From: Osedax fenrisi
Lineage: Eukaryota; Annelida; Polychaeta; Sabellida; Siboglinidae
DNA: 64,000 bases
Reading direction: 5' to 3'
NCBI GenBank assembly: GCA_964019155.1
Contig: OZ025242.1
Coordinates: 90,345,705-90,409,704 of the forward strand
Shown here: in pieces, positions 25,511 through 39,700 of the stretch
How positions within the stretch are numbered: position 1 is the stretch's first letter
How the letters are laid out: each line of letters starts with the position of its first letter
Position numbers and translations under genes: made by a program
The notes under the pieces: generated by a model
What the model was told of the DNA's origin: nothing
Database searches by the model: none
What the model saw: the letters and a program-made list of their open reading frames with translations, nothing else

Positions 25511-25961
25511 CTGCGATAGAGATTCATTAGGGCAACGTTAGCATTATCACATATTATATTAGTAATATTATATTACAGATATTTATTAAAGTCAACGTAT
25601 CGATAATATATACCTATATACGTTTATTAATAGTTGTTTTATTATAAGTATTTAACTAATATATAACTAATTGTTATTATTTAACTATTACACAAAATCC
25701 TCTAACATTACTTCGCTATTCATCCCTTATTCATTATATCAAACTATATCATCCCAATATTTGGTTTTTATTTTATGTTTTGTTTATATTTCTATTTGAG
25801 TGCATAAAGTGTATTTTTAATTTTTATTTTATAAAGATATTTTACCCTCTGATAAATATATATTTGATTAAATATTGAAATATAAAATTATATATAAATA
25901 TTTGTGAATGCTGTATCCCGACTAAATATAACATTTTAAACAATACTATGTAACAATTTAA

Positions 25962-26115
25962 CTATAGAGGGCGCTAATTATATTGAAATAATATAGAGTA
26001 CATGTGTATCATATATAATAATATATATAATCATATATAATAAAGTAAAGATTAGGCCTGTTTAGTAATATAATAATATAATAATTTGTTATCGATATGC
26101 CTCCTAGTTGAACTC
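25962..26115. mobile_element. MITE with CTATAGAGGGCGCTA end (copy 1)
   Basis: It begins CTATAGAGGGCGCTAATTAT and ends near TATCGATATGCCTCCTAG. The better-kept copy at 46108-46312 ends TCGACTAGTGCCCCCTATA, the inverted terminus. The interiors share TTAGGCNTNTTTA and TAATATAATAATTTG. Confidence 0.65.
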
Positions 26116-26276
26116 TATAAATTTTGTCCTTCTGAATGATCTGTAATCTTATTCATATATTAAAAAATAAATTTGAAAGGTAAGAGTGTAATTTAATCAG
26201 GTTTCCAGACTATTTTATGTGGCATAGGTTACAGGATGAAGTCTGTACAAATAACCACAGATATCATTATGTTAGG

Positions 26277-26660
26277 ACTAGTGATGTAAATGATGCTCAC
26301 ATCTAAAGCATCGATGCAGTCTAAATTCGGCTCGGGCTCGTTTTTTTTCACAAAATTAAAGTCTCAGCTTGGAATTAAAAAGCTTGGCATCATTTACATC
26401 ATTAGATGACATTTACATTACTATTCAGTGAATAGTAATGAATAGTATTCACTGAATACCGAAGTTGAAGCAGCTAATTTTGTTATTGATCGATGTAAAT
26501 ATATAAAAATTAGGATTAAAACATAAATTCTAAAAAGCATCAGTTGGGCTACGTTTTGTAAGTCTCAACTCGGGTTCGTTTGGCTAGTCTCGGCTCGTTT
26601 AAAACAAAATTAAAGTCTCGGCTCGGCATTAAAAAGCTCGACATCATTTACAACACTAGT
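26277..26660. mobile_element. MITE-like element with ACTAGTGATGTAAATGATG ends
   Basis: The left end ACTAGTGATGTAAATGATG matches the reverse complement of the right end CATCATTTACAACACTAGT at 18 of 19 positions. Internally CAAAATTAAAGTCTC, GGCTCG and AATTAAAAAGCT occur twice (26350 and 26610), and a third terminus-like CATCATTTACATCATTAG lies at 26387, so the element contains a partial second copy of its right end. A short palindrome, TATTCAGTGAATA, lies in the middle. The ends look hAT-like, which is inference. Confidence 0.65.
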
Positions 26661-26938
26661 TTTGACTTATAATTTATTATATCTAATTATGTATATGATC
26701 ATATATCCACCATAATACAATATCAGCACATATAATTAATAGGAATACAGAAGAACATATTCAATTGAAATAAGACAGCACATATATTCAATAGGAATTC
26801 ATACCAATCTACTCCTGCAGTATATCATAATCAATAGGTAGGACTATTGATGTATTGGATTATGGTCAAAAGCTTCATGATTTTAAAATAAGCAAAGCAC
26901 TAAATGCCCAAAACATTCTTTATTCGAATTAGTGATTA

Positions 26939-26939
26939 C

Positions 26940-26995
<56 letters not shown>

Positions 26996-27080
26996 ATATA
27001 TATTATATATATATATATATAATACTAAGTATTACTTAGTATAATATTATATTATATATACTTAGTATAATACTATATTA
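26939..27080. repeat. (TA)n microsatellite and TACTTAGTATAATA repeats
   Basis: About 48 bp of pure TA, then TATA variants and two copies of ACTTAGTATAATA. Confidence 0.9.
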
Positions 27081-27516
27081 TATATAATTTATACAAAATT
27101 ACACAATATTTATGACTCAGATTCTCGTGATTACAATACCTATAGATATGTGTGTAGTTACGCAGACTATATATATAGATACACAATCATCAAATCACTA
27201 ATTAGAATAAATAATATAAAAGGCATTCAAAGCGTATTAAAAAAATCGCGAAGATTTTGACAGATTTTTTCCTATTGATATTGTATTCAGTCTAGCATGA
27301 TATTCAGATATTAAATTAGGTATAATTTAAAACTAATATATTTTAATGTGCTGTGAACTTTCTGCAAGGGTTATGGTCTAAATCGTTTTTCTTTCTCACA
27401 AAATTCTAATCAGTCCACATCCGCCAATTTTGTAATTATTTGATTAATAATATTGATTTAATATTCTAGATTATTTTATATTATCTAATCGCATTTGTAT
27501 ACACACTATATATAAC

Positions 27517-27770
27517 GGTAATTCCAGTAATCTCAAATGAGGTAATTTAGGACTAGGTAATCTTGGATGACTTATTAGTTTATTGTATTGTTTATAAGTA
27601 TATAAATTTCATATTAAACTTATCATTAATGTATTGAAATTTCTCCTATATTATTTTTCTACCTAAATTAAAAATATTTAAATAATTATGAAATAAAATT
27701 AATTTAATAAGTCGTCTGAGTTTACTTAATTAGTCGTCCGAGATTACCTCGTCCGAAATAACTGGTATCC
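27517..27770. mobile_element. MITE-like inverted repeat with GAGGTAAT motifs
   Basis: Left CCAGTAATCTCAAATGAGGT faces right ACCTCGTCCGAAATAACTGG. GGATGACTTATTAG near 27567 faces TAATAAGTCGTCTGA near 27706. The ends are diverged (about 17 of 23 identical). No ORF. Confidence 0.55.
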
Positions 27771-28029
27771 TGTATAATATATTATACGCTATGATTTATA
27801 ATCTTATTTAAAATAAGCAATTATTAAGAAATAAAAATATCAATCCGTAAATATATATATATATATATATTAAATATTGTATATTTATAAAAATATGTTG
27901 TGCCTAGTTTCAAGCGGTTAGATACTCTAACTTAGAGTACATATATAGTATTTCATATATATATATATGCAAACGATATGAAAGCGATGCAAACATCGTT
28001 TACTCAGTTTAGCTCATAAGTCTATATTC

Positions 28030-28263
28030 CTAGGTAAGCCTGACTATCTATACAATCAACTGAAACGTCGTTGCATACTGAAGCAGATTGGAACATCGGA
28101 TGCAATTCTTTTGGAGAGCAATACTCTATTTAACGGATATAGTAATCGCGCATTCTTCTCCGCTGTTCCTCGCATATGGAACGTCCTACCGTATTACTTA
28201 CGGAAGGTCCAATCCTTGTATTGTTTCAGAAAGAAACTAAAATATTATCTAAACACTTCTTAA
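28030..28263 (+). pseudogene. LINE 3' coding fragment (third LINE type)
   Basis: An open stretch of about 75 codons ends at TAA 28261-28263. It reads KPDYLYNQLKRRCILKQIG, then NRAFFSAVPRIWNVLPYYLR and FRKKLKYYLNTS. This is the usual C-terminal end of CR1/Rex/Jockey-like RT proteins and differs from the other two LINEs in the window. It is 5'-truncated. Confidence 0.75.
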
Positions 28264-28532
28264 TTGATTGTTATATACGCTTTATTTAATCTTTATATCT
28301 AATTTAATTTAATTTTTGTTATTTTGTATTTTCTGTTCGTTTTTTTTTTATTATTTTTCATTATTGTTATACACCAGAGGGCAACCGCTATATTAGTGTT
28401 TAAATACACAATTCAATTAAATATATATATATATTATGATTACGCATTATTATAATATATACTATATATTTAGAATACGACTATTACACATTACAAATTC
28501 CTCATGGAAAATGTATTAATATATATATATTA

Positions 28533-28764
28533 GGATCAACAGAACTTTTCGATCAACGGTCAAATTAGACGGAAATCGATGTCCGTCGATTATTAAGTTC
28601 ACTTGTTAAATTGTATAAATATCCGCCAATCATTAATCTTGAAATGAAAAACATTACTCGTTTAATATGCTAAAATACAATATAATACAATCAAGTGAAC
28701 TTAACGATCGAAGGACATCGATGTCCGTCGAATTTTTCCGCTGATCTTAAATTTCATTTGATCC
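28533..28764. mobile_element. Palindromic-repeat element P (copy 1)
   Basis: Bounded by GGATCAA (28533) and TTTGATCC (28764). It holds two copies of the core GGAAATCGATGTCCGTCG / GGACATCGATGTCCGTCG (near 28580 and 28710) in a context of AGTTCACTTG and CAAGTGAACTTAACGATC. The sequence GGACATCGATGTCC is a perfect palindrome. No ORF. Confidence 0.7.
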
Positions 28765-28857
28765 ATATACTATTTTATATACATATATATTTATTAATTA
28801 ATTAATTTGATTAATTATTTCACTTTACTTATATAATAATTATATCTAATATAATTC

Positions 28858-29105
28858 TTGGATTAAATGAACTTTTCAATCAACGGAAACATTGATTTCC
28901 GTCGATCGTAAAGTTAATTTGATTGTATTGTAGTTTAGCATATAATATTAAAATTGCAATCGGCGAACATCTATACATATAATACAATACAATCAAGTGA
29001 AGTTAATGATCGACTTGGATATAGATTTTCATAATATAGCATATCAAATTAACTTTACGATCGACGGAAATCGATGTCCGTCGAATTTGTCTGCTGACCA
29101 AAAAG
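28858..29105. mobile_element. Palindromic-repeat element P (copy 2)
   Basis: Starts TTGGATTAAATGAAC and ends TTTGTCTGCTGACCAAAAAG. Cores: GAAACATTGATTTCCGTCG (28885) and GGAAATCGATGTCCGTCG (29065), each with CGATCGTAAAGTTAA or AACTTTACGATCGACGG beside it. Confidence 0.65.
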
Positions 29106-29110
29106 TTATC

Positions 29111-29656
29111 TTAAGGGGATACGATAGGACGCACGCAATTCCGCCGTTTACATGTAATTAGATAGGATGTTTGTATAATATTCAAACAAGTGTTTTGAAT
29201 TGAATATATTACCGATTTTAATAATTTTTACATATTTATATTAATTAGAATAATATCTCTGTTTCAATCACAGAATATTTTGAATATGATATATATTCGT
29301 CGAGTAATTCATGGTTGAACGTCATTACCGATTTTTTCCGGTATTTTAGTGTAAAAAATTTACAAAATGTACCATATAAAATTTAATAATAAATATTTTT
29401 TAAATATTATGTGATTAAATGTTAGATATATATATTATCTATAATATGTAGTAAAAATTATGAGTGTAGCTAAAACAACGATCCCTAAACATTGACTTAT
29501 ATAACAGTAATTGGCGAAAATATTTATACTGAGAAAAACACATTCAAAGATTACCAATAATATTTCTTAATTTTGTATGAAAATAGATATTTATTGTATT
29601 GGATATATACTTATATAATACATTCATATGATATTTTAGATGTATATATATATTCA

Positions 29657-29712
<56 letters not shown>

Positions 29713-29960
29713 TATACATATATATATATATATATAGTATATACATATAATTAATACATTACATTACATATAATTAATATTTTATATATTTATTTTTTAC
29801 ATACCTTCATAAAAGACAACTTTTAACATGTTTATATGAATCTTTCAGCCATAAAAATTCATATTTAAATAAATAATATATTATTTATAAGTATTAGCAC
29901 AAAATAAATTTTATAAAAAAAATCAAAAAACGAAAATTACAAACTACCGTATCCCCTTAA
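29111..29960. mobile_element. TTAA-flanked element with TTAAGGGGATACG ends
   Basis: The left end TTAAGGGGATACGATAG and right end CTACCGTATCCCCTTAA are inverted with one mismatch. TTAA on both outer edges suggests a piggyBac- or Kolobok-type target. The 850-bp interior has no ORF and includes a (TA)n run at 29655-29745. GTGTAAAAAATTTACA lies near 29350. Confidence 0.7.
29655..29745. repeat. (TA)n microsatellite
   Basis: Two TA runs separated by GTATATACATA, inside the TTAA-flanked element. Confidence 0.9.
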
Positions 29961-30779
29961 TCCTGATTCTTCACTGATATGAATATAGGCGCAGCGTACT
30001 TTACACTAATGCCTAATATTTAGATCACGCGATCCAGTTATTACCCTCCATCCATTAGATCATATGTAGTACATAATGTACTACAAATTACTTATATAAA
30101 TAATTATCATGAGTACATATATATATAAAAGTCAAAAATACATATAAAATTAATTTATAAATGTATAGTATATGAATAAGAATCTTATTCAATAAGATAT
30201 ATAAAATAAAAAAACTTAATTTAAAAAATATCTGATTTTCAAATATTAAATGTATGTCATGTAATACAATTTAAATAAGTTATACAAATGTATATAAATA
30301 TATATATATACAGCTATGAAATATAGTATTACAATAATATATACGTATAGTACATATATAATATAAATATAATATATATTAATACAAATAAAATTTGAAA
30401 TATATTTATATTTTATTAGATATAACACGTGGGTAAATGTTTGATTTTATATAATATAGCGTAAAAGTATTCATTTAGATTATATTTAGATGGAATATAA
30501 ATATCTTAAATTATAATAGTTATGCACTAATAAACATACCAGATTAGAATTATACTTAAAATCCATTTTATTTGAACAAATAGTAATTTAATTAAATAAT
30601 TAAGTTTCAACTGATATTAAATTACACCTATCGAATATTTAAATATCAAATTTGTAAATAAGACTATATTCTTTGATATTAAACAACGTAAACAAATAGG
30701 TGTATTCATAAAATTAATTACATTTTAAATACGTTTATTGACTTATTTTAATGTATTTAATATAAAAACTTTTTGTTGA
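29961..30779. other. Upstream region of CANT1
   Basis: A+T-rich with no repeat that I can name. The CANT1 promoter should lie here or in the 5.3 kb shared with RSL1D1, but composition hides any TATA or initiator signal. Confidence 0.4.
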
Positions 30780-33700
30780 ATGATAAGTCATTCGTCAAAT
30801 TGTGAACACACTTCATTTCTAACACACAATAGTGATTCGTTTTATATGAGCGAGTGGCACCGAAAGATACGAGCTCCAACGCCGTATCGTGTTGGTGGTA
30901 CTAGCGTACAATTAAATCCTAAAACTATGAGCTATATAGGAATAGGATCCCTAATGTTTCTAGCTGCATTAATGTTAATGCTACCCGAAAGAAATAAGCC
31001 TTTGCTCCACGATAACAGATATCAAATATTAGCCGAGTACAATTCTACCTATCCTCTATCAAAACCTGTTATAAAACACTCTAGTACTAAATATAGAATT
31101 GCTGTTATTGCTGATCTTGATACTGATTCAAAATCGAAAGAAAAAGCTATCTGGTTTAGTTACTTGAAATATGGTCATCTAACTATTTCGAAAGATCTGA
31201 AGAAAGTTTCGATTACATGGGATACCAATGAAATTAAACTAGAATCGAAATTATCTGCTGGCGATAGAGGTTATACGATATAGCTAATTAATTTAATGTT
31301 TTTATGTACTTTATACATTCTTTCAATGTTGTCTTAATATAATAAAATATCAGCGTATAAGCATGCGTATACAATTGACATGTAACATGTCAATAAAATA
31401 ATCATTATAATAATGAAATATTGTCGTACAGGGATGGAATTATCCGAGTTAGTAGCGTTCAACGGTCGCCTGTACACCTGCGACGACAGGACCGGTGTGA
31501 TCTACGAAATAACGATGTCACACAAGGCGGTACCGTGGGTAGTCCTGCAGGACGGCAACGGCAAAGTATCCAAAGGTAAGTACTCGTCTCGCTTGGGTGA
31601 TATAGGTTTCGTATTCCGCACGTTTCGTATACAAATATCAGACGAAATTATTATACGAAATGTCTGTATGAAACATATTTTTATACGAAACGTCTGGAAT
31701 TCTTATACGAAACGTCTGGAATTCTTATACCAAATGTCTGATATTTTTATACGAAACGTCTGGCATTCGTCTCGCTTTGGCTACGGATTGCTAACCAGTT
31801 GATATGAGATGTATTACAGACGTTATTAATTCTTAACGCCACCTCTACAACTATTATCTTCAACTTTAATAACGTAGTTCCCGTTTATCGTTTTGTTTTT
31901 ATCTATAAATAAACGAAAAGTAAATTTACTTTTCGTTTCATTTATACGACGCCTACGAAATGTCGCTGTACATTTCATTGAGTCGATAAACAATTGTAAT
32001 AATAATAATGATAATAATTACCCGTTCACCGGACGTTACTCGATCTCGTACGATATCGAGTAGGTACATTCTTAGGCTGTATTCGCACAGCGATAATCTG
32101 CAACGTTTTGCGGATTGTGACCGCTTTTAGTCTGCTAACTATTATATTGCAACGATAGCCTATCACCATTAAAGGGGTTTCAAACCAACTCGTATGCAAT
32201 TATTAACTCTAATATTTAAATCCAATATTTAAAATAAAATAAATGCTTATCTGTAAAAGGGGTTTCACACCAACTCTAACTCAATTATTAACTATAATAA
32301 TTAGGTGTAAAACACCTTTTACAGAGATTTAAATAATAAAGTTAAATTTTAACCTCTAATAATTAGAGTTAATAATTGCGTTCGAGTTGGTGTGAAACCT
32401 CTTTTAGCAATATACGATTTCAGACTTACACCGAAATACGGAGTTCGCTGTCACTGATGAGTGAACACCGACTTAGCATACTTCTATAAACTTCATTCGC
32501 TGTTAAAAGTTCCATTTGAATACTAGTTTAGCTCTTAATTCTAGAATACGGCAACACATTCGATATACCCGAACATACATGATCTAATGTCACGTTGGTC
32601 ATGAAATGATCCACTAAAATAAAAATAATACTTTTACTATCATATGTTTTCGTTTGATCATATACCAAGTATATATTTCATATTTTTTATTCTTGTTGAA
32701 TACCATAAACCATCTAAATATTGCCATCATGATCATCTCTCTATCCGTTAATAATGATTTAAATAAGTTGTTGCGTCAACGGAATTAGATTAAATTCTAA
32801 ATTACCGCTGTAGCGCTATTTTTAATTAATCGTAATTAAGTTATTCATTAACTTAATGAATGAACAGGGTATCCTTAGTATAAGCTAAAAATAGCTTCTG
32901 GGATTCCTCCGATTATTATAGCAAATATTCGGTAAATAAAATCCATTCATTCATTCATTCATTCAACTATATATCATATACTGATGCTCAAATGATACAC
33001 ATCAAATGGATAGTATCGAATATGACCCCCGTTTATTTTGATTACGATCGCCGAGGTCAAATTTAAAATATTATACATGTATCACTTTATAATTTAATCA
33101 CAACTAATGTATATATATATATATATTATAATATATATTATATTTTCATTCTTCGTATTAGTTTATCATGTATTTTATCACGAGTATTTTAAATTTGACC
33201 CCATATATCGTAATCAAACAAACTAGGGGGCCGTATTCGATACAGACCCTTAAAGCTGATATACTCCCAGTGGCGGGCATGGTTCAACACCTCGCAAAGC
33301 TGTGAGGCGTGGCGCATGTACGAATTCATATCGATTACTAATTGGACATTTGTTTAGATATATATAAATTAAGAAAGTGTAATTTTAAAAGAAACTATAG
33401 TTTATATATATATATACGTGAACTGTATACAAATACCTGGATACGTGTATTTATAAAGTGTAATTTGTAATAAATACGTCGATTATAGTGTATAATATAT
33501 ATTATGTATGTATGTATGTATGTATGTATGTATGTATGTATAAATAAGTGTTACAATAGTAACGTAGCAACGACGTAACAACAACATAATAGTATAACGC
33601 TAATAGCGGCTATAGGTAGGTAATAGACCGCTACTACCTATATACCGTTACTAATAGTATACTAACGGTACGTCGACCCAGTACATTACTATCGCGCGTA

Positions 33701-36700
33701 CGTAATTGATATGCCTTTATTTAGTTACTGATATCTACGGGTGTGACTTATCCGTTATTATGTGAGTCGCGGTTATCGATAGACTTACGTTGTGCTCGCG
33801 TAAGTAATAATACATGTTATTATGTTCAATAATACATGTTATTATGTTCAATACTACATGTTATTATGTTCAATACTACATGTTATTATGTTCAATACTA
33901 CATGTTATTATGTTCAATACTACATGTTATTATGTTCAATACTACATGTTATTATGTTCAATACTACATGTTATTATGTTCAATAATACATGTTATTATG
34001 TTCAATAATACATGTTATTATGTTCAATAATACATGTTATTATGTTCAATAATACATGTTATTATGTTCAATAATACATGTTATTATGTTCAATACTACA
34101 TGTTATTATGTTCAATACTACATGTTATTATGTTCAATACTACATGTTATTATGTTCAATACTACATGTTATTATGTTCAATACTACATGTTATTATGTT
34201 CAATACTACATGTTATTATGTTCAATAATACATGTTATTATGTTCAATAATACATGTTATTATGTTCAATAATACATGTTATTATGTTCAATAATACATG
34301 TTATTATGTTCAATAATACATGTTATTATGTTCAATAATACATGTTATTATGTTCAATACTACATGTTATTATGTTCAATAATACATGTTATTATGTTCA
34401 ATAATACATGTTATTATGTTCAATAATACATGTTATTATGTTCAATAATACATGTTATTATGTTCAATAATACATGTTATTATGTTCAATAATACATGTT
34501 ATTATGTTCAATACTACATGTTATTATGTTCAATAATACATGTTATTATGTTCAATAATACATGTTATTATGTTCAATAATACATGTTATTATGTTCAAT
34601 ACTACATGTTATTATGTTCAATAATACATGTTATTATGTTCAATAATACATGTTATTATGTTCAATACTACATGTTATTATGTTCAATAATACATGTTAT
34701 TATGTTCAATAATACATGTTATTATGTTCAATAATACATGTTATTATGTTCAATACTACATGTTATTATGTTCAATAATACATGTTATTATGTTCAATAA
34801 TACATGTTATTATGTTCAATAATACATGTTATTATGTTCAATAATACATGTTATTATGTTCAATAATACATGTTATTATGTTCAATAATACATGTTATTA
34901 TGTTCAATAATACATGTTATTATGTTCAATAATACATGTTATTATGTTCAATAATACATGTTATTATGTTCAATAATACATGTTATTATGTTCAATAATA
35001 CATGTTATTATGTTCAATACTACATGTTATTATGTTCAATAATACATGTTATTATGTTCAATAATACATGTTATTATGTTCAATAATACATGTTATTATG
35101 TTCAATAATACATGTTATTATGTTCAATAATACATGTTATTATGTTCAATAATACATGTTATTATGTTCAATAATACATGTTATTATGTTCAATACTACA
35201 TGTTATTATGTTCAATAATACATGTTATTATGTTCAATAATACATGTTATTATGTTCAATAATACATGTTATTATGTTCAATACTACATGTTATTATGTT
35301 CAATAATACATGTTATTATGTACAATAATACATGTTATTATGTTCAATAATACATGTTATTATGTTCAATACTACATGTTATTATGTTCAATACTACATG
35401 TTATTATGTTCAATAATACATGTTATTATGTTCAATAATACATGTTATTATGTTCAATAATACATGTTATTATGTTCAATACTACATGTTATTATGTTCA
35501 ATACTACATGTTATTATGTTCAATAATACATGTTATTATGTTCAATACTACATGTTATTATGTTCAATAATACATGTTATTATGTTCAATAATACATGTT
35601 ATTATGTTCAATATTACATGTTATTATGTTCAATACTACATGTTATTATGTTCAATAATACATGTTATTATGTTCAATACTACATGTTATTATGTTCAAT
35701 ACTACATGTTATTATGTTCAATACTACATGTTATTATGTTCAATACTACATGTTATTATGTTCAATACTACATGTTATTATGTTCAATACTACATGTTAT
35801 TATGTTCAATAATACATGTTATTATGTTCAATAATACATGTTATTATGTTCAATAATACATGTTATTATGTTCAATAATACATGTTATTATGTTCAATAA
35901 TACATGTTATTATGTTCAATAATACATGTTATTATGTTCAATACTACATGTTATTATGTTCAATAATACATGTTATTATGTTCAATAATACATGTTATTA
36001 TGTTCAATAATACATGTTATTATGTTCAATAATACATGTTATTATGTTCAATAATACATGTTATTATGTTCAATAATACATGTTATTATGTTCAATACTA
36101 CATGTTATTATGTTCAATAATACATGTTATTATGTTCAATAATACATGTTATTATGTTCAATAATACATGTTATTATGTTCAATACTACATGTTATTATT
36201 TTCAATAATACATGTTATTATGTTCAATAATACATGTTATTATGTTCAATAATACATGTTATTATGTTCAATACTACATGTTATTATGTTCAATAATACA
36301 TGTTATTATGTTCAATAATACATGTTATTATGTTCAATAATACATGTTATTATGTTCAATACTACATGTTATTATGTTCAATAATACATGTTATTATGTT
36401 CAATAATACATGTTATTATGTTCAATAATACATGTTATTATGTTCAATAATACATGTTATTATGTTCAATAATACATGTTATTATGTTCAATAATACATG
36501 TTATTATGTTCAATAATACATGTTATTATGTTCAATAATACATGTTATTATGTTCAATAATACATGTTATTATGTTCAATAATACATGTTATTATGTTCA
36601 ATAATACATGTTATTATGTTCAATACTACATGTTATTATGTTCAATAATACATGTTATTATGTTCAATAATACATGTTATTATGTTCAATAATACATGTT

Positions 36701-39700
36701 ATTATGTTCAATAATACATGTTATTATGTTCAATAATACATGTTATTATGTTCAATAATACATGTTATTATGTTCAATAATACATGTTATTATGTTCAAT
36801 AATACATGTTATTATGTTCAATACTACATGTTATTATGTTCAATAATACATGTTATTATGTTCAATAATACATGTTATTATGTTCAATAATACATGTTAT
36901 TATGTTCAATACTACATGTTATTATGTTCAATAATACATGTTATTATGTACAATAATACATGTTATTATGTTCAATAATACATGTTATTATGTTCAATAC
37001 TACATGTTATTATGTTCAATACTACATGTTATTATGTTCAATAATACATGTTATTATGTTCAATAATACATGTTATTATGTTCAATAATACATGTTATTA
37101 TGTTCAATACTACATGTTATTATGTTCAATACTACATGTTATTATGTTCAATAATACATGTTATTATGTTCAATACTACATGTTATTATGTTCAATAATA
37201 CATGTTATTATGTTCAATAATACATGTTATTATGTTCAATATTACATGTTATTATGTTCAATACTACATGTTATTATGTTCAATAATACATGTTATTATG
37301 TTCAATACTACATGTTATTATGTTCAATAATACATGTTATTATGTTCAATAATACATGTTATTATGTTCAATACTACATGTTATTATGTTCAATAATACA
37401 TGTTATTATGTTCAATACTACATGTTATTATGTTCAATACTACATGTTATTATGTTCAATACTACATGTTATTATGTTCAATAATACATGTTATTATGTT
37501 CAATACTACATGTTATTATTTTCAATAATACATGTTATTATGTTCAATACTACATGTTATTATGTTCAATACTACATGTTATTATGTTCAATAATACATG
37601 TTATTATGTTCAATAATACATGTTATTATGTTCAATAATACATGTTATTATGTTCAATAATACATGTTATTATGTTCAATAATACATGTTATTATGTTCA
37701 ATACTACATGTTATTATGTTCAATAATACATGTTATTATGTTCAATAATACATGTTATTATGTTCAATAATACATGTTATTATGTTCAATAATACATGTT
37801 ATTATGTTCAATAATACATGTTATTATGTTCAATACTACATGTTATTATGTTCAATAATACATGTTATTATGTTCAATAATACATGTTATTATGTTCAAT
37901 AATACATGTTATTATGTTCAATAATACATGTTATTATGTTCAATAATACATGTTATTATGTTCAATAATACATGTTATTATGTTCAATAATACATGTTAT
38001 TATGTTCAATAATACATGTTATTATGTTCAATAATACATGTTATTATGTTCAATAATACATGTTATTATGTTCAATACTACATGTTATTATGTTCAATAA
38101 TACATGTTATTATGTTCAATAATACATGTTATTATGTTCAATATTACATGTTATTATGTTCAATACTACATGTTATTATGTTCAATAATACATGTTATTA
38201 TGTTCAATACTACATGTTATTATGTTCAATAATACATGTTATTATGTTCAATAATACATGTTATTATGTTCAATACTACATGTTATTATTTTCAATAATA
38301 CATGTTATTATGTTCAATACTACATGTTATTATGTTCAATAATACATGTTATTATGTTCAATAATACATGTTATTATGTTCAATAATACATGTTATTATG
38401 TTCAATAATACATGTTATTATGTTCAATAATACATGTTATTATGTTCAATAATACATGTTATTATGTTCAATAATACATGTTATTATGTTCAATAATACA
38501 TGTTATTATGTTCAATAATACATGTTATTATGTTCAATAATACATGTTATTATGTTCAATAATACATGTTATTATGTTCAATAATACATGTTATTATGTT
38601 CAATAATACATGTTATTATGTTCAATAATACATGTTATTATGTTCAATACTACATGTTATTATGTTCAATAATACATGTTATTATGTTCAATAATACATG
38701 TTATTATGTTCAATAATACATGTTATTATGTTCAATAATACATGTTATTATGTTCAATAATACATGTTATTATGTTCAATAATACATGTTATTATGTTCA
38801 ATAATACATGTTATTATGTTCAATAATACATGTTATTATGTTCAATAATACATGTTATTATGTTCAATAATACATGTTATTATGTTCAATAATACATGTT
38901 ATTATGTTCAATAATACATGTTATTATGTTCAATAATACATGTTATTATGTTCAATACTACATGTTATTATGTTCAATAATACATGTTATTATGTTCAAT
39001 AATACATGTTATTATGTTCAATAATACATGTTATTATGTTCAATAATACATGTTATTTTGTTCAATAATACATGTTATTATGTTCAATACTACATGTTAT
39101 TATGTAAGTAGCGGCGCTATTAGGTGTGACGCGATTACATTTCTCAATCGCACCCGAGAAAGTGCTACGGGTGTAAGTTCGGTAGTACGAGCGAAGGTGT
39201 GAGTTTAGCTGTTACTGCCCTATGTGGAGTGCGGGTGTGAGTTTAGCTGTTACTGCCCTATGTGGAGTGCGGGTGTGAGTTTAGCTGTTACTGCCCTATG
39301 TGGGGTGTGAGTTTAGCTGTTACTGGCATATGTGGGGTGTGAGTTTAGCTGTTACTGCCCTATGTGGAGTGCGGGTGTGAGTTTAGCTGTTACTGGCATA
39401 TGTGGGGTGAGGGTGTGAGTTTAGCTGTTACCACCCTATGTGGAGTGAGGGTGCATAAACAACGTCCCGTACGATGCCCAATATCTCAGTGGTTACTAGA
39501 GATCAGTTTTGATAGCAGTTATCTCGTGCGCAATGATCAGTAGTGATATCAGTTATCTCATGCGCAATGATCAGTAGTGAAGTTATCTCATGTGAAGTTA
39601 TCTTATGTGAAGTGATCTCATGTGCGCAATGATAATACACATATTAATATGAATAGTAGAATTAACACCCCGACACACGAGACACTAGTTACCCTACCCC

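Noticed and set aside
33814..38342. Open frames with MLLCSIIHVIMFNN repeats across the 22-bp array
   Set aside because: A 22-bp unit read in triplets repeats every 66 bp, and frames stay open wherever the variable base avoids TAA. They are by-products of the repeat, have no start context and are broken at variant units.
33807..39103. CRISPR-like array
   Set aside because: There are no unique spacers. Units abut directly, and the locus is an animal intron.
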